Source: Cryptomeria japonica (Eukaryota > Streptophyta > Pinopsida > Cupressales > Cupressaceae). From it: 64,000 bases of DNA. Positions 22,939 through 35,587 of this stretch are shown here, piece by piece. The position numbers and the translations under genes were made by a program. The DNA lies in the NCBI RefSeq assembly GCF_030272615.1, contig NC_081415.1, positions 265,703,925-265,767,924 of the forward strand, written 5' to 3'. The notes beneath the pieces were generated by a model that ran no database searches, was not told the DNA's origin, and saw nothing but the letters and a program-made list of their open reading frames with translations. How positions within the stretch are numbered: position 1 is the stretch's first letter; every line of letters starts with the position of its first letter.

Positions 22939-23366
22939 ATGTGTGAGCTTGAATTTCATCCTTAGAATGTTACCTATAATAAGTTAGTTTCACAAAATAC
23001 CAATTGAAATGCTTATAGGAAATCCAAATTCAACCAATGAAACTACATGAAATACATATTAAAATAAAACATTATTTTACCTTCATGGCTTATGTCTCAT
23101 TGTGTCCTAACTCCACTGTTCCTAGTTGCAGATGGTGTACTCTCAGACAATGCACTATTGGCTTCCAAGATGGCATATGAAGAATGGACTAATAACTTGT
23201 AGTTAACTGATGCTATGGTATGCAATACTACATGATTGTGATAAAATGATTATGCTAAAATGCTATATGATATTTGTTTTTTCTATTTACTTCAAAAACT
23301 CATGGATGCATATGATTGATTGAAAAAATATTTTGAAGACTCACTCTCTCTCAACTGAAGCTCTTG

Positions 23367-23374
23367 ATTTTATA
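23367..23374 (-). promoter_or_regulatory. TATA box of the gypsy 5' LTR
   Basis: Sense TATAAAAT in the context AGTCTATAAAATCAAGAGC, about 430 bases before the LTR 3' end, a normal place for the U3/R border. Confidence 0.6.
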
Positions 23375-23511
23375 GACTTTGAGAGGATTAGATGATGTGG
23401 CTCAGATCAACAGTCCTGATCAGATCTGTAGATTTGGATGGCTATGAGCAAAGGTGAAGGTTGAGAGAAAGGGGGAAGGAGAAGACAAGTGTCACTCATC
23501 TCACCTTGACT

Positions 23512-24489
23512 GGGTTGCTGACTGAGAGAATCTAGGGATAGTTGGAGGAAATTTAGGCATGAGAGGACAAGTGGACTCAAGTCCTTCCTAAGATGTAGGG
23601 GGTGTTGGAGGGAATATAGGAAATGGTTATGAAATATGTGTATGTACATAATTTTCATTAAGTTTGGAAGTTGGAGATAAATGATAAATTAATATTTAAG
23701 AAATATTAATTTCCTTAGCCACATGTTTGATGAGTTGGCAAAGGTAAGATGAAGTGGAGATGGAGGGTGAGTTGGATAAGAAAGATTAAATAATTTAAGA
23801 AATTATTTAATATTTGAGACTATAGGATAAGAGAATAACTATCAAATATTAGATATTTAATTGCTTGGAGGAGATAATTAATTATTGGATATTTAATTAA
23901 CATGGTTAGAGGAATAATCAAATATTAGATATGTAATTAATTAGAGGAATAAGATAGATGAATTAATTAAAATATTAATTAATAGAAAGTCATGAAATGG
24001 GTTGCTGACTGAGAGAATCTAGGGATAGTTGGAGGAAATTTAGGCATGAGAGGACAAGTGGACTCAAGTTCTTCCTAAGATGTAGGGGGTGTTGGAGAGA
24101 ATATAGGAAATGGTTATGAAATATGTGTACATACATAATTTTCATTAAGTTTGGAAGTTGGAGATAAATGATAAATTAATATTTAAGAAATATTAATTTC
24201 CTTAGCCACATGTTTGATGAGTTGGCAAAGGGAAGATGAAGTTGAGATGGAGGGTGAGTTGGATAAGAAAGATTAAATAATTTAAGAAACTATTTAATAT
24301 TTGAGACTATAGGATAAGAGAATAACTATTAAATATTAGATATTTAATTGCTTGGAGGAGATTATTAAATATTGGATATTTAATTAACATGGTTAGAGGA
24401 ATAATTAAATATTAGATATTTAATTAATTAGAGGAATAAGATAGATGAATTAATTAATAAAATATTAATTAATAGAAAGTCATGAAATG
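23512..24489. repeat. 487-bp tandem duplication inside the gypsy LTR
   Basis: GGGTTGCTGACTGAGAGAAT starts at 23512 and again at 23999, and the two copies remain alignable to GTCATGAAATG at 23998 and 24489. They differ by few substitutions and a 4-base indel. Each contains the hairpins AAATTAATATTT-AAG-(reverse complement) and ATTAAATAATTT-AAG-(reverse complement). Confidence 0.92.
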
Positions 24490-24597
24490 AATTAAATAAA
24501 TTAATCTTTTGAAATTAACTATTTAATAGAAGAATAATTATTAAATAAATATAGAATATTTATTTAATTGCTCATAGCCAATTTTTAGGTGTATACA

Positions 24598-25439
24598 CTT
24601 ATCATTTACATTGTGTAGCTTCGTAGGTGACAAAACCAACTTCAATTTTTACTTGCGGAGTTGCGGACCTACTTACTTAAGTCATTCAAATTTGCACATG
24701 CCTAAACAATTTAACTTACCATAGGGTATGGGGGTTGTTTGATAGGCTTTGTTGGGGAGACATATCAATATCGAGGGGGACACATTTTTAGTCTCTTCTA
24801 TGATTGACATAACAATAAAATGAGGCTTGTTAGTAAAGGGGAGCTAGGGGCCGATTCAAAGAATGAGTAAGTAGCCCTCCAACCAATCAAGTTATGTGAT
24901 GCAACCAATTGAGCAAGTCAATGAGAAAATAGAACCAGACTTGAAGACTAAGACATGAAGCTTAAGGGTTAGGGTTTAAGACCTTAGGTCAATTGCGAAA
25001 GGGTTAAGCCATTAAGGATATCACATATCAGTATTAAGGGATGGCTTTAATGGTGACATTAGATGCCAATATACACCAATCCCCCAATCCAAGAAAGTGA
25101 GCACCATCTCAGGTAATGAGGCACCAACCTCAATTACAACAGTATATGAAATATATTTCATGCGGAACTTCATGGTTGAACCTTTAACATCTCCTTAATT
25201 TGATCTTCTTTAGAAAACTCTCACAATATACATGAGATCTAATTTTTTGGTTCACATGGAAATATAAAAATTGAGTAGATAGCCTACACAATTTTTTCCA
25301 TAGTTATCTTCTACTTACATACACACTACACATATTGGAATGTATTTAATTAACATTATATATGCATTTCAACATTAATTACATTCTTAAGTTGGCCTAT
25401 AACATATTTATAATATTTGTAATGTGGCCATAGAAATAA
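24598..25439. other. non-coding flank of the gypsy element
   Basis: No ORF with recognisable content, no terminal repeats. AT-rich with GGGTTAGGGTTTAAG near 24966. Probably the sequence in which the gypsy element inserted. Confidence 0.5.
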
Positions 25440-25579
25440 ACCTTAAACCAAACAAGCAATAGGCCAAGCCTTAAAGCCAACACAGTACACTAGGAGTGAA
25501 AAAATAATATGTGTTATCCAACACAATCTTAGCTAGTCCCAAATAACCTTCACATGCTTCTTCAAGATGACACATAGCG

Positions 25580-25584
25580 CAATA
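25580..25584. repeat. target-site duplication CAATA, left copy
   Basis: CAATA immediately before the solo LTR, repeated at 26511-26515. Confidence 0.9.
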
Positions 25585-26510
25585 TGTTGGAAACCAATAA
25601 CACTGAGAGGGGGGGGGGGGGTGGATCAGTGTAATACTAGAAATATTGATTTTAGCCTTAACAAAACATTCATACACCAACTGGTATACCGATATAAACA
25701 GAATTGAAAGAAATAAAGCAACCAATAAGCCAAACACATAAATGAGAACCATAACACACAGATTTATACATGGAAAACCTCAATGAGGAAAAACCACGGT
25801 GGGATTTGTGACCCACAATATCAATCCACTGGCCATATGAAGAGATATTACAATATATGATGGGCTTGCACTTGCAGGAAGGCTTACAACCTAGAGCACA
25901 CTACTCAATCACATTAGGAGCCTCACTGACTACATAAAATTCTAGACAACAATCTGATGAAGTGTGAACTGCTAAGATAGCATCTTCTATGCCAGAATAT
26001 AGTTTCGGTTTAAGTTCAGTTTGTTCCGATTGAAACCCTAAACCCCTTTACCAGAAACCCTTACATAAAATTTCTCACATACATAATCTCTCTGAATAAT
26101 TACATTCATATATCCATTCCATTACATTCATATTATTCTTCTATCAAAATGATCTAATCAAATTGAGCTATATACCCTATACAAATTTATGCCTTATATC
26201 AACTTACAAAGATATATACAATATCAGATTACATGTTGGCCATATATAACAAATGTATAAACATTAAAACAAATTGTTGATGTCGGATCTAAGATATGTC
26301 GGCCTCCAGTATCGATAAATTTTTCTATACTGTGTCGTCCTGCATAGCTGGTGACCAAAGAAATCCTTTTGTCCTGCCAGTGTCGGTGCTGGTGCTGGTG
26401 TATAATCTGTGAAGTGCCTGATGGTACACCATATGAAGCCAGAACACAAAATCATGTTGCCATGAATGACAACATAGTGAAACCAACTAATAGAGTGTGA
26501 ATTTCCAACA
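25585..26510 (-). mobile_element. solo copia LTR
   Basis: 926 bp bounded by TGTTGGAAAC and TTTCCAACA, with a perfect 5-bp duplication and no internal region. In sense the order is U3, a GAGTAGTGTGCTCTAGG box (25890-25909 on the plus strand) also present in two other LTR families, the GTGGGATTT...GGTTTTTCC block and a poly-C tract inside a 7-bp stem (25600-25606 / 25626-25632). Unequal LTR-LTR recombination removed the rest. Long open frames inside it are chance. Confidence 0.93.
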
Positions 26511-26515
26511 CAATA
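26511..26515. repeat. target-site duplication CAATA, right copy
   Basis: Same as 25580-25584. Confidence 0.9.
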
Positions 26516-26807
26516 CACTAGTGCATTCATTAGGAACATCAATCCAAAAAATTGATTAGCACTATGAGGAACATAAATTTTCTTCTTCTTGAGCTTCAGC
26601 TTTGAAACTTGAATATATTTATCTTTAGGTGTAGCCTTAATTATCTTTTGAACTGCAAGTCTTAAGACATCGTTGTGGTAGAATGAAAAACAAAACATTG
26701 TGCTAGTGCACATACAGTTTATGAGCAACAAATGTCAAAAACATACTATAGACAATTTTGGACCTTTAAAAATAACAAAAAATACTATATGATGATAACC
26801 TAAACCA

Positions 26808-27180
26808 AAAAAGTAATAGGCCAAGTCCTAAAGCCAACACAATGGACTAGGAGTGGGAAAACACTATGCTTTACCCAATACAATCTCAACTAATCCCAAA
26901 TAAGTTTCACATGCTTCTTCAAGATGACACATAGTGGAATACACCACTGCATTCATTAGGAACATCAACACAAACAACGAATTAGCATTATGAGGACCAT
27001 TAATTTTCTTCTGCTTGAGCTCCACCTTTGAAACTTGAATATATTTTCCTTTAGGTGTAGCCTTAATTATCTTTCAAACTGCAAGTCACAAGACCTCATT
27101 GTGGTAGAATGCAATAAAAAACATTGTTCTAGTGTACATACAGGTTTTGAGCAACAAACCTCAAAAACATACTGTAGATA
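26808..27180 (-). pseudogene. unidentified coding fragment, copy 2
   Basis: A direct tandem copy of the fragment at 25440-26760 without the LTR, recognisable on the plus strand by CTTCTTCAAGATGACACATA (also at 25557) and TTTAGGTGTAGCCTTAATTA (also at 26621). In sense it retains MCHLEEACETYLGLVEIVLG but has stops within and after this block, so it is dead. The unit length without the LTR is roughly 390-440 bp. Confidence 0.7.
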
Positions 27181-27225
27181 CTAATGAACCTTAAAAAATA
27201 ACTAAAACTATTATATGGTGATACT

Positions 27226-30200
27226 ATTTGTATTTTACAAGAGAGATATCTAACATGTCTTGATACTATCCTTATAGAACATAGAAGATCTAACATGACA
27301 TGTGTTAGAAGTAATTAAAATAACAACTTTTCAAATACATTTACATCAAGGAGAACATAATTATAATCTAATAAAACCTATGCTATGTACTTTTGACAGA
27401 CATCAATTACAAATCTATAAGTTCCATGCACCTTGGACATGAATGATGACACAATGTTTAACACATTTTAATGTATGCTATTTTTTATTGTAATATTTTT
27501 GCACATGAAGAGTCTCTCCTATTTTATCTATTCTTTATTTCATATTTGATTAATTTTTGTATTATCTTAATATAGAGAATAGGAATAAGACTTGTAAGAA
27601 TTATTTTATTTGATTCCTAGATTTGAGTTGAAATGGTAGATGATTACATTATTGTGCATTCTTAATTACTCTCGTCTAAATATCTAGAGATGAACTACTG
27701 CATGTTTTTCTTGTATCCAAAATTGAAAGTGAAATCTACATTATCTTATTACATGAATGATGCAAGATAATATAGGTTCACTAGTAATCCTATATCACAC
27801 AAAAATATTTTTATTCTAACCTTCATTTTTTTTTATTTATTATAAAAATAACACATACTTCTTTGGGAATTAGACTCAATGGAAATGATGAAAATGTTAT
27901 CCAAGGCTAACATGTGCATCAACCTAGAATCGATTTATTTTTCACATGCATTTCATTTGAAGGTTTGGTGTGAACAATTTGACTATAGTCCTCCAAGGAA
28001 AGTCAAACTATCTTATATCCAATACTAATCTAGTTTCATGTGTGGATTTGTGTGGTTGATTGAATGAGTATTATGAACTATGATAAAGAAGAAAATTTTG
28101 AACAAGATTAACATAATTCTTAGAACTCAAAATACAAATGTAGAACATAAGGGTAGAGATAAAAATAAGACACAAAGATGAACTTGTAACTGTAATATGG
28201 GGCTGACTATGCAAGATAGGTGCACTAGGCATTATAGTCCATAGGTGGATTTTTGTATATGTTAGTGTCAAGGATCAAGTTAGGAGCCTTTTGGGTTGCA
28301 ATTTTTTTTAAATAGGGTAAAAAATAAGAGGACACTGGTGCTAAGTGCTATAGTTCTAGGGTTTCTAACTATATGAAGTCTGAAATTGTTCATCACTATC
28401 TGATCTATCCATCTATAATTTTTTTATTTTCATCAACTTTTAGATCTAAAGACGTACACACAAAAGAGGGGAAATGGTTTTTTTGTATAGGTTCTTACCT
28501 AATTCAAATCTCGTGTTGGTGTTCCCATATCCACAATAATAGTAATGATGATGATAAAGAGTGTGTACTCTCAAGAGAGCAAAGCCAAATAAATAGCATA
28601 AATTGAAATGATTACCTTAAATATAAATTCCTTTCTTATATCTCATGTAAGGTGTAATGCTTCTCATGTTTGCATTCTACCATTGCTTTATTTTGATCAA
28701 ATATTGACTCTATATATGATACACTTAGACTGTGCATATGTTTATTCTTTTGTATTGACATCCATGCAGTGCCTCTTGATCATGGTTATATTTTTTTGAT
28801 CATGTAGATATTAGTGTTGATGTGCATAGCTGGTTACACACGTAGATTTAGTGATCATTGTATATGATATGATGATATTTTGGTTATCCTTATGATGACT
28901 TGTTTAAATCATGATGTATCGATCATATTATGGTTATTTGATGATGCATTATGTTACTAACCATGTTATTATTTATATCCAATTGTGGAATGATTATATA
29001 TAAGCTTCGACTATGTTATACATGTATAGATACTTGTTGTGCTTTATTGAGTGATGCAAGTAATTATAATCAACTCTACCTACCTCCATAGGTTTGAGAG
29101 TGCCAATTTTCCTAATGGTGGTTATAGGAGATAACACACATGCCACTATTGTTACCTTGGCATGCCCATTCTCCTAATTTGGATGATTTCTATGTTGCAT
29201 GTGTTTACACGAATGATTACCATTGGTAAAATATGGTATACCCTACTTCATATTTGTGAAAGATCCATGATGATTATTTGTGCATAGTTAGTCATTTGCA
29301 AATTATCATCATTTAAATATTAATAATATTTAATATTATTACATTATTTAATATTTAAATGCATAATTTTTCTTATGTGTATTTGAAATGTGGAGATTGT
29401 ATGATTTTACCCTAGAGGTTATTTGGGGGTTTATTATTGATTTAAGTTTTGGTTTAATTTTTTATTATTTTATTCCCATTTCAAAACAGTGAGTTTATAT
29501 TGTTGAATTAGAGCTGATTTTTACACATAGTCTATTTTTCTCACTTTGTGCTCTCAAACTCTACTACATTTGGATTTTCGTTTGTGCATTGTGAGAGATA
29601 TACTTGGAAATATTTTGTGGATAGGAACTTGTTAGTTTTGTATTGGTGAATGCAGCCCGTTTTCCAAAGGAATTGTTCTTATTTGTGGTGTGTGCAATTC
29701 ATTTCCATTTTGCATAAATTTAGTTCCTCTCTTGTTTCTAAACTTCATCGTTTGAAATTTGTTGCAAATTATTTGTTAATAGATTTAAAACACCTCAATT
29801 TTTAAAAAAATATTTTAGTGATTTTCCAATTATTTTAAAAAAGCTTGAAATCACGGTTTTATAAAGTTTTATGCTACCCAATGTTGTGTAGAATGAATTA
29901 ATTATTATTTTTTACTAAGTTTTTATAGTGTTGGGCTTATGAGTATCAAAAGGGTATTGTTATTGTAATGGTGCAAAAGTGACCCTACAAAGGGAAGAAC
30001 CATGTTTCCCTTGAGAGCAAATTTCACAACATACATTCAGATATCTCCAACTAGTGAAACTGGTGAAGATATCTAATTAGAGAAAGGGTAAGAGAAGATG
30101 CAGAGAGTATTTGGTCTAAGTATAAGTGTCTCAGTCAAGGACACCAGGCTGAAACGCAGACAACTGTGTGGAGCGTTGTAGTCTTGTACAGACCGTGAAT

Positions 30201-33200
30201 AGAAAATACTTAGAAACACGAAAACTCGACTCAATGTTTTGATTAGCCTACAAAATCCAAAAGTTAGAAACGTGACAATGAATAGAAGATAATAAATAGA
30301 AATAGAAATGAATATGAATGAAATAAATAAAGAAAGAGAAAACCCTCATGCAGTTGAATGCCCTCAAGAAACCTACACACATACAAAAAAAGGAAAATTG
30401 TTGGGGGTTGTTTTTAGAGGCCAACCTCATTCACAACCCTGTTTCAATATTTCCACCTCCATGAATAACCCAGTTAGATAGATAGATCAAAAGATAAATA
30501 TCTAGAATGATAAAATGATCAAATAGATGAGGGATGTGACAAATCCCAAGATGATCAAATATGACATAGATAGAATAATAGAAAGATATTACCAAAGAGG
30601 TTTGAGAAAGCCTAGAGAGTTGCAAAAGATTATTGTGAGAGCTTGAGAATAATGTAGAGAACTAGAAACTATTGTAGCAAGTGAGAGAGATCAAGAGAAA
30701 GTTGTGAGAGCCAAAAGAACAAGAGAGATTGTATGGAGGAACTCGAGAGCTTGAAAGAAGAGAAAAGATGGATTTAAAATGAGAGAATATGAGGGAAAGA
30801 AGAGGTCAGCAAGTTGTTTAGAAGATTTTGAGTTGTTTCCACCAACAAAGATAGGTGACAAGTGTCAAAGCACACAAAACCAACATTTGAACGTTAAGAT
30901 GTCACATGACTAATGTGTAGGGCACAAACATTTTTATGACATGCTAGTGTCTAGATGAATAAGAGACAAGCAACAATAGAAACACATGGCTAACATGAAA
31001 TAGAAGCTAAAGGATGACTATTGAAAAGGGGTTCTGAGCATCCTGAGAGGGAAAAGGTTGATGCAAGGGTTGAAATGAGCATACTCAAATGTTAGGGGAA
31101 TGGACACTAAAGTGGCTACAAAAGTGTAGGTGAAATTGCAAAGGGATATATAATTTTTTATTCTACACTTATATTTTTAGTTTTTGCATTTTGAAAATTT
31201 GAGTGTTTGAAGGCCCTCTAATGGTGGATGACCTGGGGACTAGTTTTCATCCAAATATGTGATTTCAGTGAAAAGTGGAATTTGATCATTATGAAGTGAT
31301 AATATAATGTGAAATAATATATTATATATTTAATTTTTAAATAGGGATTAAATCATATCCAATTTCATGATATTGAGGACAATTGGGCATTTTGAGATAG
31401 TGATAAAATTGGTGTATTGCATTGTGTCTTAGTATTGATTTGCATTTTATTTTCTCATTCATTGGGATGGGATCTAGTTAAGATGTGGGTATTAAACTTG
31501 ATTAGGGAAATGACTCTCAATGAGGGTTGGGGCCCAAAGTGGCCACCATAACCTACTGGAGAGTTAGTGTAATCATGTGATAACATAATTACAACATTGG
31601 GGAAAACACACTAATAAGATAATTGAGGATGCCCCTTGTGATCCTTGAGTGCTTATCTTGAGGAGAGCACCACGTAGTTCTACATGAGATATCACTTTGA
31701 GCTATTCAATGCCACTCCTATTTCATAGTCTCTAATATCCAACCCCTATGTATATTTGAGTTAAAATTGAATATAGATTCATTTACTTGGAAATACCTTC
31801 ATCATTTATGTTGCATTGCATTATTGTATGATATTGTATGTCATGTATGCATCGTGTACGGTGTGTGTCGAAGCCTACTATCACCCTTCTATGCATTGTA
31901 TGATTGTATTTTTAGTTCCACATTATCAAGTAGCATTGTGAACAACCATTGGGTACTAGTGGACCTGGTTTGTGAATAATTTTGAGAGTTCTTCCACCTT
32001 CCTCAATGCTTTTACATTCTCAATCTTTCATTTCTTACAAATTCATAATACTTTGTATAATGAAATAAGAAATGTAAACATTGATTAGATATATTGAACA
32101 CTCTAATAGTAGATTGATTTAATTAAAATATATTGATATGGATTAGAGTAGTTTTATGTGCACTGGTATTGGAATCAAACACAACCTATGACATTGTATA
32201 TTAATCAATTTTTTATGTATCATGGTAATGTTGTAGGAACACTTCAATTGGTTATCTAAAATGATATGTCTTGATTTGTCCTGGAGAGTGATTCAATCCT
32301 CTCCAATGTTGTCAAGTTTTCTTGTCTAGTTTAGTGTGGCTTTGAGCCCAACAGGACCCATTTAGGTCAATCCAGAAAGCCTTCTAATGTGTGCTATTGT
32401 GGTTTTTAGATGATTTGGACAACCCAGAGAATTTTGGTAGTGGTTTAGGGAATTTTAGGGTAGATTGAATGTGTTTGGGGTTCAATCAATTCCTGACTAG
32501 TCTTGCAAGTGTCACATAGTGTCTTGGAGACATTTTCGCATGGCTTGTCTCCAACCTTTTTGCCATTTTCTCTCAGCTTAGGTGTCACATATTTATTTTA
32601 TCTTGACCAATGTGTTTGGGGTTGTCTAGGGGCCCATTATATTGAAATAATAATATTAGTGGTTAGGATAAATACACATCTTAGAGGATGAAAATGTAGG
32701 ACTATTGGTGTTGAGGATGCTAGTGCAGAATGCGAACACTAGCACAAATTGAAGATATTTTTCCAAGTTTGTGCCACTTACATTCTATGCATTAGTCCTT
32801 TTGACATCCAATAATTTGTTTGAATCCACTTAAATTTCATTACAATGGTAGTGATGTATGGGAACCCTTAAAGGTGTCTTGAGTTGGTTTAGGGTGAGTT
32901 TGGATGGTGTTGATGGTGTTCGAGTGCATGTAGGTGCTTGTCAGAGCCTATCAGTGACACCTAGGACCTAGTAGATGGTCACATTTTCTAAATCAAGTCA
33001 TGTAACTTTGGGAATGGTCTTGTGTATCCCTAATAATTCAAGTAACCTTTTCCTAGGGCTTAGGATAATTTTCTCCATGTTTAATTGAAGTTTATAGCAT
33101 TAAGTCTTCTACATGTGTAGTGTTGTGTATCGACAAGTTGACCTAACCTTGAGGTTTGAGCATTAATTCTTGTTTATGATTCAAATTTTTAATCTAATTT

Positions 33201-33276
33201 CTTTAAAAAAATAATTCTATGTATTTATATGTGTATTGTGCTCATATCCTCTAGAATTCCTTGGTGGGCCACTGCA
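27226..33276. other. 6-kb AT-rich non-coding region
   Basis: I find no ORF with a recognisable domain and no clear terminal repeats. It includes a 14-bp-arm palindrome at 29310-29361. The right end, up to CCACTGCA at 33276, is probably the 3' part of a plus-strand LTR because a primer site follows; the start of that LTR was not found. Short ORFs here (60-77 codons) have no family features. Confidence 0.45.
29310..29361. repeat. AT-rich palindrome
   Basis: CATTTAAATATTAA (29310-29323) and TTAATATTTAAATG (29348-29361) are perfect reverse complements, 24 bases apart. No coding sequence is near. It may be a hairpin or a small inverted-repeat element remnant. Confidence 0.7.
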
Positions 33277-33278
33277 TT

Positions 33279-33290
33279 CGGTATCAGAGC
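33279..33290 (+). other. primer-binding site, tRNA-Met type, of an unplaced LTR element
   Basis: CGGTATCAGAGC matches the tRNA-Met 3' end at 11 of 12 bases and follows a plausible LTR end (CCACTGCA) by two bases. Degenerate gag-like sequence lies downstream. Confidence 0.6.
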
Positions 33291-34833
33291 CAATGTTCAT
33301 ATGTTGAGAACTCTAGTTTATGTGTGCTCACTATGTTTAGCGTGAGTGGTGTGTGTTTGTTAGAGTATATTATATGATTATTATCATTTTATTTTTATTA
33401 ATTAGCATGGCTTATAGATATATTTACTATTTCTCCCAATTTATGCATTGTTGTACTAGGAGGAGAATTTGGTAGAGGATTAGAGGGGTAGTCAAGATGG
33501 TGGAGTTGGGGGTCCTTAAGTGATTAATTTACTCCAAGAGATCATAGCATGTTTGAGGCATCAGTAGGAGGTATCTCAATATGATATTAGGGATTTGAAT
33601 AGCTTATGTGATAAGGGCACCATTTTGGTGAATAAGTCTTTATCTTCTCCTTCAAGAAATATAAATAGGAAATTGAGTATTGGTGAATCCAATGGAAGTG
33701 CTCTTGCTCGAAAGAAGGGAGCAGAAGATCAAAATATTGATGAAGATAGACTGAAATTTGTTCTGGATATTCAAGAACATATTGAACAAGTTTCTATTGC
33801 TGCAAAAGAGTATCTATGACCAAAGTTGGACAACAAAATTTTCATGACAGTATTCTGGAGAATGAGCCTGAAGATGTGTATGACTAGTTTGTAAATGAAG
33901 TGTTGGAAATGACAATGGACACCTATAAGGAAGTAAATGTAAAAAAAGTAATGAGATAAGAAAATTATAGGATGAACTAGATAAGTCAATTGTAGATGAA
34001 GGAAGGAAGAAGGATGAGACAGGTTTGAAGAATGTTTAGGAGAATGGGAGAGAGACATAAAAAAGACTTGTGGGAGAATCTCCTAATGTCTCTGATTCGA
34101 CAAAGATGAAGATGATTATTGGACCAAAAATATCATCTCAGGTACTACAAGTACTAGTCACACAAGAGAAATTAGATCTAGGGAATTTAAAACCCTTGAA
34201 AATGTTTCAATTAGGTGATGTTTTGCACTTGGAAGCTAGAAAGAAAATTTAAGTGTCCAGAGATTTATTTTAAGACATGTTTAAGTTTCTCCATGAGAAA
34301 CTTCTGGATGTACAAATTGATGAATCTTTTAGTGATGAAGATCAATTAAGAGCCTTATTTGAAAGTGTAAAGGAAAAATTTGGAATTAGGTTCAATTAAG
34401 ATAATAAAACAACTAATAATCCAAAATAATGGAAATACGGGTGAACCTAATAGATCTAGCCTCAATCCAAATAAGGATTGGGTTAAAATTCCTATTAGAT
34501 TAATTATTTTAGTGATGTGTCCCTATTTACAATTGGAGGTTGGATGTGAGTTGTTAAATTAAGGTAAAATAGGTGATAACTGAAGTGATTTGATGAATAC
34601 AAAATGCTATAGATATCCCACGGATAAAAAAAATAGGATCTAGGAAAAATAATAGATTTAAAACTTATTCTTAGAACTTCAACCTAATTTTTTAGGACCA
34701 AGTAGTACAAATTCACCCTAGTCCTCTAAATTTTCCTTCATCAAAAGTTGAACCTATTCATAATTGTCGATTCTATCAGATTTCTCGAGTACAACTCTAC
34801 ACCCATTTCCTACATATAGAAAGAGGGGGAAAA
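33291..34833 (+). pseudogene. degenerate gag-like region after the primer site
   Basis: Short open pieces at 33595-33819, 34070-34252 and 34380-34562, Lys/Glu/Ser-rich, one with LKFVLDIQEHIEQVSIAAKE that looks helical. No zinc knuckle, protease or RT blocks are seen. The position after a primer site suggests gag or leader of an LTR element, which is why I group it. No homology is claimed. Confidence 0.3.
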
Positions 34834-35587
34834 TGTTGTGGATAGGGGTTTGCCTAAGTTAAACCCCAATTTAGGAATTAACCTTGAATGAAATGATGCA
34901 AATACTGCAATAAATGTTAAGGAGATATAACTCAGATCTGTAATAGTTGATATTGATGATGCAATTCACTTTGAATGTAATCACAAATGTTGAATGCAAT
35001 GGCATGACAAACACATGAACATGAAAAACCCTAATCACACACACATAATTGTATGAATATTGATGTAACTTTGCCCCACAATGCTTGAAGGATGAAAGGC
35101 AACCTCAAATCTTTGAAAATGCTTGATGATGAATGCTTCACAGATGCACAAATGATGGGGTATGAGAGTGATGGATATCTAGGTTAAAAAGAATTGATGG
35201 TATGTATTTATATATTGTTCCCTAGGGAAATTACCAATTAGGCCAACCTCCAATGGTCATGTGTAGCCACAGGCACCGAAAGTCATTAATGAGATAAACA
35301 ACCTACGCCATTTCAAATTGGGGCATATTTAAGTGGGACCATGGTGTTTTGGGGCACCTTGGTCTAGACCAGGGCATTCCATGTCATAGTACTCCTACAA
35401 ACAAGACCAATACAAAGAGAAATAAGGAAGGGATCTCTAGGATGGGGTCCACTAAATGGTTTTCATGATATTAGGATCAGAGAATAGGACCAAAACAGAC
35501 CAAGAGAGGGGATGTGGATATGACATGATAAAGTAGGAGCACAAAAGTGAGGTGTAAATTATATTGGTTACAATTTATGATGCTACA
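34834..35587 (-). repeat. gypsy-type 3' LTR, related to 60097-60818
   Basis: The right end is firm: in sense the polypurine tract AAAGTGGGGGATAAA is followed by TGTAGCATCATAAATTG, the LTR start. TATATAAATA at 35214-35205 is the promoter. The left part (GGGGTTTGCCTAAGTTAAAC, then CCCAATTTAGGAATTAACC) aligns with 60114-60163. The left boundary at 34834 is uncertain: weaker similarity between the two loci continues about 50 bases further left. Confidence 0.6.

Larger units (their letters stand above)
20331..22939 (-). other. long 5' leader of the Tat-like gypsy element
   Basis: 2.6 kb between LTR and gag start, without a credible ORF. Contents: a tandem array at 22411-22834; a cluster of TTCTTTTTAAC-type words at 21808-22260 (sense GTTAAAAAGAAC); and at 21640-21700 a TTCCCCTCTCAC block and GGAAGGCAAGCCCT that resemble 50726-50770. 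Long leaders are known in Tat-lineage elements. I cannot exclude that part of it is a further old insertion. Confidence 0.6.
4284..24597 (-). mobile_element. Tat-like Ty3/gypsy element, host of three nested insertions
   Basis: Reading right to left: 5' LTR 22940-24597, primer site about 22914-22938, long leader, gag 20330-19395, [copia B inserted], gag 11700-11478, [LINE inserted], gag 8157-7311, protease and G-patch 7310-6450, linker, RT 5275-4284, [copia A inserted]. The RT blocks (FAWSYVDMPGL, CTDFRDLNKACPKDYFP) are those of the Tat lineage. RNase H, integrase and the 3' LTR lie beyond copia A and outside the window. The gag reading frame runs across the copia B site and across the LINE site once insertion plus one duplication copy is removed, which confirms the nesting order. 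Confidence 0.9.
22940..24597 (-). repeat. 5' LTR of the Tat-like gypsy element
   Basis: About 1658 bp, TG at 22940 to CA at 24597 on the plus strand; in sense it begins TGTATACACCTAAAAATTGG. It holds a 487-bp tandem duplication (23512-24489), several AT-rich hairpins and a TATA box at 23374-23367. The start is fixed by the primer site, the end by the terminal dinucleotide only, because the partner LTR is outside the window. Confidence 0.75.
25440..26760 (-). pseudogene. unidentified coding fragment, copy 1, split by a solo LTR
   Basis: Outside the LTR, minus-strand sense is open from about 26731 to 26516 and from 25579 to 25471. The first part reads YHNDVLRLAVQKIIKATPKD and SKLKLKKKKIYVPHSANQFF, the second MCHLEEACEGYLGLAKIVLD, ending at a stop after a Cys-Trp-Leu. 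When the LTR and one CAATA copy are ignored the two halves lie in the same frame. A second, more decayed copy follows at 26808-27180. I do not recognise the protein. It could be an exon of a host gene or an old transposon gene. Confidence 0.65.

Noticed and set aside
25471-26731. 93- and 155-codon minus-strand ORFs running into the solo LTR
   Set aside because: Their LTR portions are non-coding by position; only the parts outside 25585-26510 belong to the coding fragment.
27226-33276. Search for a host gene or tRNA gene
   Set aside because: No conserved domain, splice-bounded exon chain or cloverleaf was recognised; short ORFs look random.
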